From: a virus
Virus record (IMG/VR): IMGVR_UViG_3300029448_000050
Location: 14,556 to 55,746 of that record
DNA length: 41,191 nucleotides
Reading direction: 5' to 3' (one strand)
This document shows positions 13,184 to 21,878 of the stretch, piece by piece. Positions within the stretch are counted from its first letter, which is position 1. Each line of letters starts with the position of its first letter. A program made the translations under genes and the position numbers. Under the pieces are notes generated by a model. That model saw nothing but the letters and a program-made list of their open reading frames with translations. It was not told where the DNA came from and ran no database searches.

Positions 13184-13759
13184 TTATTTTTTTAATCCAT
13201 ATAAAGCAAAATGGCCTGCAGTTAAATTATTGCCACCATTTGTTTTAAATGTAACACCGTCACTTGCGCTAGCTACAGTATGAATAAAACACCCGTAAAA
13301 ACCTCTACCTGCATTGTCATTATATTGAAAATGTGAACTCTCTATAGTTACAAAACTATATTCATCTGCATTTGGAAAATTAAATAAATATCCAATACCA
13401 TTACCAGCTGAAGCACTTACTCCACTATCTATTGTTGCAGTAAAATCAACTTGTGTTAAATCTTCATTTCCTATATTTGAATATGAAGTGTCTGATTTTA
13501 AATATTTTTTTGCATCATCGTAATTACTATCATCTTGCACAGATCCACCTTTTGTAATCCTCACCGCTAAAGCATCATCTGTATTTACTTTGACATTCAT
13601 AGCTACAATTTTGTAAACATCATAAGTAGTATCAATAGAGACATTTGCACCACTACTACCACTACTACCTGCACCAAGAGTTACTGCAGCCGTTGCTGAA
13701 CTTATTGTAAATTCATCTATTAAAACTAAAGAACTTGAAAATCTATCTTCTTGTGCCAT
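13184..13759 (-). CDS. Tail fibre/receptor-binding paralogue 6 (191 aa)
   Basis: The last of six tandem paralogues. It has the shared layout: N-terminal strand LVLIDEFTISSATAAVTLG, middle motif DDSNYDDAKKYLKSDTSYSN, and C-terminal strand LTAGHFALYGLKK. A Gly/Ser-rich insert (GAGSSGSSGANVS) follows the first strand. The fold is probably a beta-rich distal fibre domain that trimerises and binds the host surface. The start overlaps the previous stop by TAATG, so the paralogues are read as one unit. Sequence similarity among copies is low outside the motifs. Confidence 0.7.
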   Translation of the reverse strand: MAQEDRFSSSLVLIDEFTISSATAAVTLGAGSSGSSGANVSIDTTYDVYKIVAMNVKVNTDDALAVRITKGGSVQDDSNYDDAKKYLKSDTSYSNIGNEDLTQVDFTATIDSGVSASAGNGIGYLFNFPNADEYSFVTIESSHFQYNDNAGRGFYGCFIHTVASASDGVTFKTNGGNNLTAGHFALYGLKK

Positions 13760-14271
13760 TATTGAACTCCATATACTGTTAATTTTGCTTTTGTTATATT
13801 AGAACTTGCTGCATAGACTTGTATCCCTGTGTGTGCCTCTGCTACTTTCAATACTCCCATAGCTTTACGTGCTATATAAGTTTTTGTTGAACTAGCTAAA
13901 TAAAGAGTTGAAGTTTGCCAATTAGAAAATGTATAACTTGAAGTGTCAGCAGGGTTATAAATATACATTACATAAAATCCACCATAAGTTGATTCGTTAT
14001 ATATTGTATATTGCCATTTATCTGCGTTCTCATCATTAAATTCTCCAGTACCATTTGTAGCCATACTCCACGATGCGTGATCATAATTGCTTGAATCGAC
14101 TACACCACTTGAATTTAATAATCTTGTTTCTGTTGCAAGTTCTGTTCCTACTTCATCAACTGTATAAATACATTTATATAATTTATATTGAGAAGAAAAT
14201 ACATCAGTAACTGATAATGAACTAGCATTTGTATCTGTACTTGTCTCTTTTAAAAATATTAAATTAGCCAT
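13759..14271 (-). CDS. Tail fibre/receptor-binding paralogue 5 (170 aa)
   Basis: I start at MANLIFLKETSTDT (ATG at 14271), 8 bases inside the end of the preceding gene and after GGAG, because this gives the same length and N-terminal strand as its paralogues; a longer frame from 14373 only overlaps the neighbour. The shared motifs are VDSSNYDHASWSMATNG in the middle and ITKAKLTVYGVQ at the end. VFSSQYKLYKCIYTV matches paralogue 2 (VFSSDFDNYQIIIDN). Confidence 0.7.
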   Translation of the reverse strand: MANLIFLKETSTDTNASSLSVTDVFSSQYKLYKCIYTVDEVGTELATETRLLNSSGVVDSSNYDHASWSMATNGTGEFNDENADKWQYTIYNESTYGGFYVMYIYNPADTSSYTFSNWQTSTLYLASSTKTYIARKAMGVLKVAEAHTGIQVYAASSNITKAKLTVYGVQ

Positions 14272-14902
14272 GTTTAACTCCATACATACTTGCATTCCCA
14301 CTAAAACTACCTGTGTTAGGAAAAATAGCATAACTATTATGCATTTCTTGAACAGGGTAAACTCCACCACCAATATTAAATGCTGCAGTATTGTTTGTTC
14401 TTGAAGTAAAACAACTATGAATACTTATATAACTATATGCTTCGCTATTCCCCATATTATATAAATATGCATAACCAGTAAAACCTAAGCCGTCTGGACT
14501 TGTAGCCATTGTCCCTAAATTTGCGTGTTGATGAGCCCACATTGAAGTAGAAGTGTAATTTCCAAATGTGTCATCTGCTTCTCCTCTTATGTTTGCATAC
14601 ATATTGCTGCTATCTTTGTAATTGATACCTTGTCCAAATCTACCAAATATTCCTACATCGTGGCTGCCACTATGAAAATTGTAAGTTAAAAAAAATACGT
14701 CATATTTGTCAATTGGTAAGTTACTAAAATTGAATGTGCTAACACTACTTTGTGCTAGTGTTTCTATTAAATCTAATTGACCAAAGTCTCTGTATTTATC
14801 TGCTCTTGTTAAATTATAAATATCTTTAGGTGTAAAAATACCTTTGTTGTTTCCAAAACTTTGTTCTGGACTATCTGGTATATATCCAAATTCACTACTC
14901 AC
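14264..14902 (-). CDS. Tail fibre/receptor-binding paralogue 4, with N-terminal adaptor motif (212 aa)
   Basis: Starts with GTG (14902) overlapping the previous stop. It carries an extra N-terminal segment, NNKGIFTPKDIYNL, also found in paralogue 1 (NNIGLYTPKQIHNL) but in no other copy. That segment may anchor the fibre to the tail or to a partner fibre. The usual strands follow (LDLIETLAQSSVSTFNF; LPIDKYDVFFLTY) and the C-terminus is FSGNASMYGVKHG. The SNYDxA motif is degenerate here (SSNMYANIRGEA). Confidence 0.68.
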   Translation of the reverse strand: MSSEFGYIPDSPEQSFGNNKGIFTPKDIYNLTRADKYRDFGQLDLIETLAQSSVSTFNFSNLPIDKYDVFFLTYNFHSGSHDVGIFGRFGQGINYKDSSNMYANIRGEADDTFGNYTSTSMWAHQHANLGTMATSPDGLGFTGYAYLYNMGNSEAYSYISIHSCFTSRTNNTAAFNIGGGVYPVQEMHNSYAIFPNTGSFSGNASMYGVKHG

Positions 14903-15423
14903 ACTGCCACCACCTTATACAACGAAAACACTCCAGTAATTGTATCACCACCACCTTCAAAAAATGAAACACCATTATTTGCTTGATTTACGGTATGAAC
15001 ACCACCTCCAAATTGAGCAAACAAAACACTGTTTGTACTATGTCTATAATTAGCTTCAATTCTTTGGTATGAATAATGACTTGAGTCAGCAAATTGATAA
15101 AGGTAAATAATTCCTTGTGCTACTTCTTCAGTACCAGTGCCAATATTACCAATAGACCAAGATGAACTATCCACACCAGTACCATTGTTAAAACCTGTAT
15201 CAGTTCTAAAACTTCTTGTAGCTTGATCATAATTAGAAGTATCATCTGGAGAATCATCACTTGCTTTAGTCAATCTAAATCTTGGATTCTTTGTATTATT
15301 AGAAGTTTTTAAATTATTAAAAGTCACAATATGAGTTGAGTTATCATCAATACCTATAAGACTTACAGTAGAAGTTGCAGTTGTTATTTCTTTACTTTGT
15401 AATTGAATTATTTTTCCAGCCAT
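14899..15423 (-). CDS. Tail fibre/receptor-binding paralogue 3 (174 aa)
   Basis: The family layout is clear: IIQLQSKEITTATSTVSLIG at the N-terminus, DTSNYDQATRSFRTDTGFNN in the middle, YLYQFADSSHYSYQRIEA before the end, and ITGVFSLYKVVAV at the C-terminus. It overlaps its neighbours by TAATG and GTGA. The copy lacks the TPK adaptor segment and so is probably held by a fibre that has it. Confidence 0.7.
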   Translation of the reverse strand: MAGKIIQLQSKEITTATSTVSLIGIDDNSTHIVTFNNLKTSNNTKNPRFRLTKASDDSPDDTSNYDQATRSFRTDTGFNNGTGVDSSSWSIGNIGTGTEEVAQGIIYLYQFADSSHYSYQRIEANYRHSTNSVLFAQFGGGVHTVNQANNGVSFFEGGGDTITGVFSLYKVVAV

Positions 15424-15941
15424 TATTCGTGATCAGCTCTCATTCCAAAAGTTCTTATAGTTGCAGTTAAAATATTATTACCACCAGTTACAATTTGATA
15501 ACCGCTGATAGCAGTGTATTCTTTTAAAACGGCAACACCTTTAAACGCTCTATCTTCAGAGCCACTAAAACCACTAGCTTGAAACTGTTGCCAAGTATAA
15601 CAGTCACCTTTAAATGGAGTAAATATGTATCCTGTTATTCCAGCTCCAAGTGTGCCAGCCAATTGACCAAAAAAAATATGGTTCTGGTCTACAATACGAT
15701 TTTGATTAAAACCACTTTGCCTCATACGAAGCCAAGCTTGATCATAATTTGAATCGTCTATAACATTTCCACTTGTATCAATAAATCTAATTCGTAAATC
15801 AATAGAATTAACATCAGAAGTTGCATTATCAATGATAATTTGGTAGTTGTCAAAATCAGAACTAAAAACATTTTCCATATTAACACTTGATGTTGAACCA
15901 CTAACAGTTGTTTGATTGATTAGTCTTAAATTACTACTCAT
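15423..15941 (-). CDS. Tail fibre/receptor-binding paralogue 2 (172 aa)
   Basis: N-terminus LRLINQTTVSGSTSSVNMEN, then VFSSDFDNYQIIID, middle DDSNYDQAWLRMRQSGFNQN, and C-terminus LTATIRTFGMRADHE. It overlaps paralogues 1 and 3 by 4 and 1 bases. The C-terminal tail is longer and charged compared with the other copies. Beta-rich composition and context point to a distal fibre domain. Confidence 0.7.
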   Translation of the reverse strand: MSSNLRLINQTTVSGSTSSVNMENVFSSDFDNYQIIIDNATSDVNSIDLRIRFIDTSGNVIDDSNYDQAWLRMRQSGFNQNRIVDQNHIFFGQLAGTLGAGITGYIFTPFKGDCYTWQQFQASGFSGSEDRAFKGVAVLKEYTAISGYQIVTGGNNILTATIRTFGMRADHE

Positions 15942-16543
15942 AATTCTTTAATTCCAAAAAGACGAGCAGTACCACTTGTAAATGCATTTATTGAAGTTTC
16001 TTGTCCAATTCTTATTCCACTAATTTCTTCAGTTACACGGTAAGAACCGCCGCCAAATTCCTGTGCGTAAATAGTTCCTTGGTTAAAAGTACACTCAGTT
16101 GTGACGTGCGTGTACTGTGATGAAATATTAGCATTGTAAATGTAAAAATTACAATTAAATTCAGAGTTAGTTAAAACGTCTCCACCTAACCTAATTGAAG
16201 ATTGTGAATTACTTTTTCTTTCTCCAGATGAATTGTTTGAATATACTCTGTAATTTGTAAAAGCATAGTTAGAAGTTTCATAATCATTACCGCTATCATT
16301 GGAAAATTTAATTCCAAATTCAGTTTGTGTAGTAGGAGTGCAATTAATGAGTTGAATAAAATGTGTTTTATGATTACTAAATTTATCAACAAAATCTATT
16401 GTGCTAGAACTAGCAGAACTTTCAGCAATAAATTCTAGAGATCCGCTCCAACTGCCGTCTTTAACTAAGTTATGTATTTGTTTAGGTGTATATAAACCTA
16501 TGTTGTTTCTTACATCTCGTGATTGAGTCCCAATGTATGACAT
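15938..16543 (-). CDS. Tail fibre/receptor-binding paralogue 1, with N-terminal adaptor motif (201 aa)
   Basis: First of the six copies and one of two with the adaptor segment (NNIGLYTPKQIHNLVKDGSW). Then come LEFIAESSASSSTIDFVDKF, middle YETSNYAFTNYRVYSNN, and C-terminus FTSGTARLFGIKEL. The ATG follows AGGAGTTCTT. Having an adaptor at copies 1 and 4 divides the array into two groups of three, which might reflect two fibre assemblies or a triplication followed by duplication. Confidence 0.7.
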   Translation of the reverse strand: MSYIGTQSRDVRNNIGLYTPKQIHNLVKDGSWSGSLEFIAESSASSSTIDFVDKFSNHKTHFIQLINCTPTTQTEFGIKFSNDSGNDYETSNYAFTNYRVYSNNSSGERKSNSQSSIRLGGDVLTNSEFNCNFYIYNANISSQYTHVTTECTFNQGTIYAQEFGGGSYRVTEEISGIRIGQETSINAFTSGTARLFGIKEL

Positions 16544-16552
16544 AAGAACTCC

Positions 16553-16879
16553 TTAATCTTGACGTAAAAATGAAACGTTGTATTCAGCACTAGAAGCTGC
16601 TGAACACAAACCTTGTAGTTTGTCTCCTGTTTCTAATGTTACCTTTGTTGTTATTTCAATAGTTGTGCCGAATGGTAAAGATACATTGTTTAAAATGTGT
16701 CTTAATGTTCCACCAGATTTTGTAACACTTAAATCAATTGTTACATCAGCACTGCTTGAATTTACATTTGATACAAGAATACCTATTACTGTTTCAGTTG
16801 TAGATGAAGGAACTGCATCAACAATATCTCCTGCTGATGTTCCTAACACACCTTGAACTGAGTGTAATGTATCCGCCAT
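16553..16879 (-). CDS. Small beta-rich virion protein (108 aa)
   Basis: Starts MADTLHSVQGVLGTSAGDIV and is composed of alternating hydrophobic/polar strands rich in Thr, Ser and Val (TVIGILVSNVNSSSADVTID; LPFGTTIEITTKVTLETGDK). Proteins of this size and composition in fibre clusters are usually minor tail or fibre-attachment proteins with an Ig-like fold. The ribosome site is AAAGGATAA. The exact role is unknown. Confidence 0.6.
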   Translation of the reverse strand: MADTLHSVQGVLGTSAGDIVDAVPSSTTETVIGILVSNVNSSSADVTIDLSVTKSGGTLRHILNNVSLPFGTTIEITTKVTLETGDKLQGLCSAASSAEYNVSFLRQD

Positions 16880-16892
16880 AAATTATCCTTTC

Positions 16893-17360
16893 CTAGCTAA
16901 GAGCTAAAACTAATCCTAATGTTACACCAGCACTAACAGAAAATTGTCCATTAGAAGCAGTTACATTACTACCAGCCATAGCAGTTGCTAAATCTGCAAT
17001 ACTTTCTTTCTTGGAACCATTACTAGCATCTGCATCAATTATTGCAATACTATCGTTTGCAACATTAACTGAAGCCGCAGTTAATTCATTTAAATCTAAA
17101 GCAATACTTGGAGATCCACTTGTTCCACCACCGCTAAGACCGTCTCCTGCGGTTACTGCTTCAATGTCTCCAGCAACAGTTCCCCACTCCATAGCGTTAG
17201 CTGCAGCGTTAGTTCTTAAATATTGTAAAGCTGATCCCAATGCAGCGAGGCCTGTTCCTCCATGTGTATAAGGAACTGTATCACCTGACACAAATTCTGA
17301 TAATCCGTCTGCATCACTATTTGCGTCAAACGTTGCTTTTATTGGTGTTTTATCTGCCAT
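16893..17360 (-). CDS. Tail fibre protein (155 aa)
   Basis: Contains PYTHGGTGLAALGSALQYLR followed by a segment ending NAMEWG, a pattern very common in phage tail fibres (GGTGxxxLGxxGQVLxxN...EW). The rest is low in charge and rich in Ala, Ser, Gly and Asp (AVTAGDGLSGGGTSGSPSIA), typical of a fibre shaft. It probably joins the tail to the distal domains encoded downstream. It is short for a fibre, so the structure may be assembled from several of the following small proteins. AGGATAA precedes the ATG. Confidence 0.7.
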   Translation of the reverse strand: MADKTPIKATFDANSDADGLSEFVSGDTVPYTHGGTGLAALGSALQYLRTNAAANAMEWGTVAGDIEAVTAGDGLSGGGTSGSPSIALDLNELTAASVNVANDSIAIIDADASNGSKKESIADLATAMAGSNVTASNGQFSVSAGVTLGLVLALS

Positions 17361-17362
17361 GT

Positions 17363-17563
17363 TTATCCTGCTCTCGTTTTAATATTACTTGTATCTCCAT
17401 TAGTTTTTATAAATGGAAGTATAGTCTGATTATCTAAAGCTATCAAAGGTATAGGATTTGCTGCACCAGATGCTTTAAAAAAAGCTAAACTTCTTTGAAC
17501 ATCAAATGTTACGTCTTTAGCTGGTCTTAAATCAAAAAAGTCTGATATTACTTGATAACCCAT
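17363..17563 (-). CDS. Small virion-region protein (66 aa)
   Basis: I start at MGYQVISDFFDLRPAKDVTF (ATG at 17563), one base after the preceding stop, because the longer frame to 17710 only overlaps the neighbouring gene. It contains LAFFKASGAANPIPLIALDN and ends IKTRAG. The sequence has no membrane segment. Its position between a basic virion-region protein and a fibre suggests a small tail part. No family is recognised. Confidence 0.55.
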   Translation of the reverse strand: MGYQVISDFFDLRPAKDVTFDVQRSLAFFKASGAANPIPLIALDNQTILPFIKTNGDTSNIKTRAG

Positions 17564-17564
17564 A

Positions 17565-17852
17565 TTACCATTTAGTCTTGTTAGCCCAGTAGGCTGCAGA
17601 CATTTTACCTTTCTTAATATTACTAGCGTGTCTTGCTTTAAAACTTTTACGTCTAGCTTTAGATTTAGAGTCTGTTTTCTTACCAGCACCACTAACACCT
17701 TGTTGACCAAATCTAATTAACTTAAGTTGGTGACCTTCTTGTGCTAAAACCATGTGAGATTTAGTTTTATGACTAGGAGTTCTTTTAACTTTATTGACAC
17801 CTGTAAGATTATGCTTTTTTAATAAACTTTTTTTTCTTGCTTCGTGAGCCAT
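17565..17852 (-). CDS. Small basic late protein (95 aa)
   Basis: Very basic throughout (MAHEARKKSLLKKHNLTGVN; SKSKARRKSFKARHASNIKK) and ending GKMSAAYWANKTKW. I recall closely similar small basic proteins from marine phages with the same KARHxxNIxKGKMSAAYWxNxxKW ending; none has a known function that I can name. The charge would suit binding to DNA inside the capsid or to the cell envelope. It lies between tail and fibre genes. Confidence 0.65.
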   Translation of the reverse strand: MAHEARKKSLLKKHNLTGVNKVKRTPSHKTKSHMVLAQEGHQLKLIRFGQQGVSGAGKKTDSKSKARRKSFKARHASNIKKGKMSAAYWANKTKW

Positions 17853-17854
17853 AC

Positions 17855-17992
17855 TTATTTCCTTTTAGGTAATCTTTTAATCTTACCATTTTTAGTTCTA
17901 GCAAATCTTGCAGATTTAGTTTCCATACTCGGAATAAGTGTACCACTATGTGTTTGGTTTCCCCATTTCCAAGTTACTCTTCTACCAGCCAT
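17855..17992 (-). CDS. 45-residue basic late protein
   Basis: MAGRRVTWKWGNQTHSGTLI, then PSMETKSARFARTKNGKIKR and LPKRK. It starts at an ATG at 17992 with GAGGAAG upstream and ends two bases before the start of the 95-residue basic protein. It has two Trp in WKWG and a Lys/Arg tail. It fills the gap between two structural genes and uses the same frame style and spacing, so I think it is real. Function unknown. Confidence 0.6.
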   Translation of the reverse strand: MAGRRVTWKWGNQTHSGTLIPSMETKSARFARTKNGKIKRLPKRK

Positions 17993-18017
17993 TTTCTTTA
18001 AATCTTCCTCATCGTAA

Positions 18018-19901
18018 TTAATGAACTTGCCTTAATCTTACCACAACAGTTCCTTCTCCTGGAGACGTTAACTGTATTCCATATTGCTTTATAATTGCTT
18101 GATAGGTGTCATAAGAACCAGAGCTACTACTTTCATATCCGTTTCTAAACTCTATAACATTTTCTGCATCAGCAGAACTCTGTATGTTATTAATTAATGT
18201 AGCTCCAGTATAAGCAGTGCCTTGCGCGTTAGCATCAGCATCAGTTACATCTAATACTAGATCCCACTCTTTAACTGTCTCACTAGGAGTAGCTCTAACT
18301 GAGACTGCTCTAACTACAGGTGTAGTACTAGTGTCACTTGTTGTAAGTTTTATTTTTAATTGTAAGTTGTTAAATTTAACAGATGCAGAATTAGTAGATA
18401 TCTCATAGGTATTATTTGTTCCACCAGTAGTACTGTATGCAGTCCCAGCAGAAGTCCAAGTTCCATTTTGATCCTTTTGATAATACAATTGAACTGAAGT
18501 GTTTGCTGGTAATGGTTCTGTAGATAATCTTATTGATAATAATGTTTTTTCGTCAGCTAATTGAAAATCATGCACAGAACTAAATAACTCTCCAGAAGTA
18601 GCATAAGTTCCAGCAGTTCTATATGAACCACTAGACGAAGCCGTTTTATCTTGTGTTAAAAATATTCTACCTAAAAAATCTACTAAACTGCTAGGTTCAT
18701 CTACTGAAGTAAATTCAGGTCCACCAAATATTGCACCAGTTAATAAGTCAATAGTAAACAATGTCCAGGTGTCAGCAGCAGAACCAGTAGGAGCTAAAAA
18801 GAACGTTCTATCCATACGAGTAGCGTCTGTTGATAGAATCATTTTTCCGTCTGTAAATGATTCATCTTGTCTTAATAATCCAAAAGAACCTAACTCTGTT
18901 CCTTTTGCATAATAAATAACTCTTTCACCTACTCCAGTAGTAGTAGAAGTTCCACCCATAAATAAAACACCTGCAGCATACCAAATACAATCAACATTAA
19001 ATCCTGCTAATCGTCCAACTTCAACACCATAACCAGTACCCAAAGCAGAAGTAGGCCTTATTCTAAATAAAACGCTTTCACCTTGTTTAGTTCTTACACA
19101 TACAAATGCTTCATCATCACCTTTTGTTATAATTCCTTGATTACTAAAAGAATCTAATGTAGCAACATTAGTTTGAAATATTGTAGTTTTTCCTTGTAAA
19201 GCACCAGATGCAACATTGTATTCAAGAACTGTAATAGTATCAGATTCTAAATGAACAGTAATTAATTTGTTTCCTATTTTAACTAATGGTCTATCAAATA
19301 CTGATGTTTGATCAGAGTTTTGCCATAATGTTTCAGTAGCAGCAGCAGTTGCATCGCTACTAATAGTAAATCTATATATATCATCTGAATTGCCTTGAGG
19401 AATATAAGCGTATTTACCGTCTCCGTCTCCACGTGTAGCAAAAAAATCACTATCTCCTAGTGCAGAAGTATCATTTGAAGTCCATGTTGTATTAGCTAAG
19501 TTTCCTGAATATATAGAATAAGTGTCATCTTGTTGAGAAAAGAAAATTAATTTGTCATTAGCTTTTACTAAACTACCTGTTTGACTTATACCACTTGCTT
19601 CAACATCTTTAGCTAATCTAACACTTCCTGGAGTATGTAGAGCGTCTACTTTATAACTTATGTCGTACATATTTGATTTTTGTGGATTCCATTTTTTAGA
19701 ACCTTCACCACCTGACCAATCAGTACTTTCCCAAACTAATGAATCAGGATTTAAATCTATCTGTTGTTCTGATGATTGTGTAACTTGTGCGTTACTTGCA
19801 TTAAGAGCTATTAATTTAGCCGTATAATGAGCGTCAAGAGCGTTATTAGCTAGCCTGTATTTATAACTACCGAGTTGTACATGAAAATATCCATCAATCA
19901 C
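18018..19901 (-). CDS. Tail nozzle-position beta-rich protein (627 aa)
   Basis: Starts with GTG (MIDGYFHVQLGSYKYR) after GAGGACGTATC and overlaps the previous gene by 8 bases. Repeated segments such as VKANDKLIFFSQQDDTYSIY, VKIGNKLITVHLESDTITVL and YAAGVLFMGGTSTTTGVGER look like blades of a beta-propeller. The C-terminal 200 residues are beta-sandwich-like (LSIRLSTEPLPANTSVQLYY). In short-tailed phages the gene after the tail adaptor encodes the nozzle at the tail tip, and this gene fills that place. Sequence alone does not prove it, and it could also be a fibre base. Confidence 0.6.
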   Translation of the reverse strand: MIDGYFHVQLGSYKYRLANNALDAHYTAKLIALNASNAQVTQSSEQQIDLNPDSLVWESTDWSGGEGSKKWNPQKSNMYDISYKVDALHTPGSVRLAKDVEASGISQTGSLVKANDKLIFFSQQDDTYSIYSGNLANTTWTSNDTSALGDSDFFATRGDGDGKYAYIPQGNSDDIYRFTISSDATAAATETLWQNSDQTSVFDRPLVKIGNKLITVHLESDTITVLEYNVASGALQGKTTIFQTNVATLDSFSNQGIITKGDDEAFVCVRTKQGESVLFRIRPTSALGTGYGVEVGRLAGFNVDCIWYAAGVLFMGGTSTTTGVGERVIYYAKGTELGSFGLLRQDESFTDGKMILSTDATRMDRTFFLAPTGSAADTWTLFTIDLLTGAIFGGPEFTSVDEPSSLVDFLGRIFLTQDKTASSSGSYRTAGTYATSGELFSSVHDFQLADEKTLLSIRLSTEPLPANTSVQLYYQKDQNGTWTSAGTAYSTTGGTNNTYEISTNSASVKFNNLQLKIKLTTSDTSTTPVVRAVSVRATPSETVKEWDLVLDVTDADANAQGTAYTGATLINNIQSSADAENVIEFRNGYESSSSGSYDTYQAIIKQYGIQLTSPGEGTVVVRLRQVH

Positions 19902-20793
19902 GATACGTCCTCTGTCGTCTAGTTTGACGACTGGTTAGAACAAAACGTTCCTCTTCTTTAAGTCTCATGTTTTCCTCTTTACGAGAACGTTGGTATTCAC
20001 TTAAAAACCACCTTGAATCAGAACTTTCTTGTCCTGGTTGAGTTACTTGTCTTCCGTCTTTTGAGTCAAATGTACTTGAAGGAACTGTAGATCCCATAAG
20101 TTTAAAGACTGCACCTAACACAACTAACTCAACTTGTCTGTCTAATAAATCTGTTGTTGCTGCTATTTTCTTTTTAAAGGTGTAATAAAATGTATCGCCG
20201 TGAGATAGCTCACCATAGTCCCACATTGTTATACCTATGCCATTGGCAAAGCCAGAGGTGTGCATGTGTTTTGTCATTTTCCAAGTGTTAATTACCCAAG
20301 GTTCATCACTACCTAAAGAGCCAGAACGAGGATAATACACAGAAAGAACTTCTTTTAGGCCTGTATCGTTTGTTGTATAGTAATAACTATCTTTATTTGC
20401 AGTAGCACTACCAGTATGAAATACATAAACTTCAGGATATAACTCTTCAATTATTGCATCAATTGCAGTAGTTATTTTAGATATTGTAAATTTAGGATTT
20501 TTTTCTATTGCAGTTAAATCAGTTACGACTGCTGCGGTTGTTCCGTTCCAAGCTCTAGCTACAGTAAATCTACTGTTATCTACGTCAACACTTTTAATGT
20601 AAGCTTGTTCACCAGTAATAAATTCAACAATGTCTCCAACGGCCCAACTATTAATGTTAGTAACTGTTATTACTGTATCTGTTGCTGAAACATTGCCAGA
20701 TTGATTTAAGAAATCGGTAAAAGGCCTTTTAACATAATCAGATCCATAAAGATAGTCTTTTACGCGTTGTTGAACTATAGCTGCACTAGCCAT
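19894..20793 (-). CDS. Tail adaptor / head-tail connector protein (299 aa)
   Basis: The N-terminal part (VQQRVKDYLYGSDYVKRPFT) leads to a small beta domain (TDTVITVTNINSWAVGDIVE), followed by helices (ISKITTAIDAIIEELYPEVY) and a basic C-terminus (QTRRQRTYRD). The helical part with VEL...GAVFKLMGS resembles adaptor proteins that bind below the portal. It is located between connector-region genes and the beta-propeller tail gene. It overlaps its neighbours by 8 bases on each side. The assignment rests more on order than on motif. Confidence 0.6.
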   Translation of the reverse strand: MASAAIVQQRVKDYLYGSDYVKRPFTDFLNQSGNVSATDTVITVTNINSWAVGDIVEFITGEQAYIKSVDVDNSRFTVARAWNGTTAAVVTDLTAIEKNPKFTISKITTAIDAIIEELYPEVYVFHTGSATANKDSYYYTTNDTGLKEVLSVYYPRSGSLGSDEPWVINTWKMTKHMHTSGFANGIGITMWDYGELSHGDTFYYTFKKKIAATTDLLDRQVELVVLGAVFKLMGSTVPSSTFDSKDGRQVTQPGQESSDSRWFLSEYQRSRKEENMRLKEEERFVLTSRQTRRQRTYRD

Positions 20794-21358
20794 TTTTCTT
20801 ACTACTATCTACTATGTTGGCTCTTCTTCTTACCACTTCTACTAACCAATCGTATACCTCTTGTGCTGATGCCGTCCATTTCCTAGGACCAAGCTTATCT
20901 TTACCACACCAATCCACACAACCTATCTTACTCTTCACAGGGCATGCACAACCAGGTATCCCGTCTCTCAGTGGATTCGGTCTAGTCATATTACTTGCAT
21001 TCTTAACATAGTCTTCAAATAGACGAGTTGCAAGTATATGAATTACTTTTCCTTTATCAGTTCTAGGAGCTTTTTTTATAACAGGAGGTTGTTCAGCTAC
21101 TTTAGAATAAACTTTTAATTGAGCTAACTCTTCCTCTTTAGTAAGTGGTGCTTCAGCATCTATAAGTTGTGATACTTCACCACTAGCATCTCTATGAACA
21201 CGAACTTTTTTCTGGAAAACACCGTCACCTAATTCTTCATTACCTAAATCAGAAGCTTTAGGCTTCAGGTGTTTATCCAATTTAAAAGAGTCTTCCATTA
21301 ATTTGGAAGCATCTTTTAATTCAAATTGTTTTGTTTTTTTATTTGCCTTACTAGACAC
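20786..21358 (-). CDS. Unknown structural-region protein with Cys cluster (190 aa)
   Basis: The N-terminal half is charged and likely flexible (MSSKANKKTKQFELKDASKL). The C-terminal part holds CACPVKSKIGCVDWCGKDK, four cysteines in a short span that could bind zinc, followed by a helix (TASAQEVYDWLVEVVRRR). It overlaps the neighbours by 8 bases on both sides. Its place between coat and adaptor genes suggests a head-completion protein. I do not recognise the family. Confidence 0.6.
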   Translation of the reverse strand: MSSKANKKTKQFELKDASKLMEDSFKLDKHLKPKASDLGNEELGDGVFQKKVRVHRDASGEVSQLIDAEAPLTKEEELAQLKVYSKVAEQPPVIKKAPRTDKGKVIHILATRLFEDYVKNASNMTRPNPLRDGIPGCACPVKSKIGCVDWCGKDKLGPRKWTASAQEVYDWLVEVVRRRANIVDSSKKNG

Positions 21359-21869
21359 CAGTCATTGTCCTACTTGTAGTTGCTCTTGTACCAAATTTAC
21401 CAGCTTCACCTTGATAAGAATTTCTTATCTTAGCTTCATAAGCTGCGTCATATTCAGACCAATCGTCCCATAAAGTAGAAAAAATAGGTGTACCGTCCTC
21501 ATTTACACAAAAGATAAAACCTTTTCTTTCGTATTTTTTAAGACCTATTTGATCTTGAGGTTCACCAGCTACACCGTTGTTAACAGTTTGTTCCCAAGGT
21601 AATTGAACTACATTTCCAGTTATTATACCGTCAGGATCAACTTGTAGTGCTTTCATAGTTTTCATATTCTTAAAAGGCACTTTTCTTCCGTCAGGATATT
21701 TACCTTGTGCAGTAAATTTTAAAGTTTGTTTTTTAAACTTCTTAGTATTTACATACTGAGAGTCTTTATCTTCCTGTACGAAAGCTTCATTAACATCAGG
21801 TGTACTTGGATCATCAGCTACAAATTGACCTTTGTCATTTTTAGCTCTTGTTTTTTTCTTTTCAACCAT
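21351..21869 (-). CDS. Unknown late protein downstream of capsid gene (172 aa)
   Basis: I start at MVEKKKTRAKNDKGQFVADD (ATG at 21869) because AAGGAG lies 5 bases upstream, whereas the longer frame from 21905 would be buried in a hairpin. The protein is basic at the N-terminus and ends GKFGTRATTSRTMTGV. There is no recognisable motif. Position after the major capsid gene is typical for head decoration or head-completion proteins. The hairpin just upstream may set its dosage against the coat protein. Confidence 0.6.
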   Translation of the reverse strand: MVEKKKTRAKNDKGQFVADDPSTPDVNEAFVQEDKDSQYVNTKKFKKQTLKFTAQGKYPDGRKVPFKNMKTMKALQVDPDGIITGNVVQLPWEQTVNNGVAGEPQDQIGLKKYERKGFIFCVNEDGTPIFSTLWDDWSEYDAAYEAKIRNSYQGEAGKFGTRATTSRTMTGV

Positions 21870-21878
21870 GTTTCTCCT

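Noticed and set aside
13184-16543. Diversity-generating retroelement target
   Set aside because: The fibre paralogues are variable, but no reverse transcriptase or template repeat is seen in the window.
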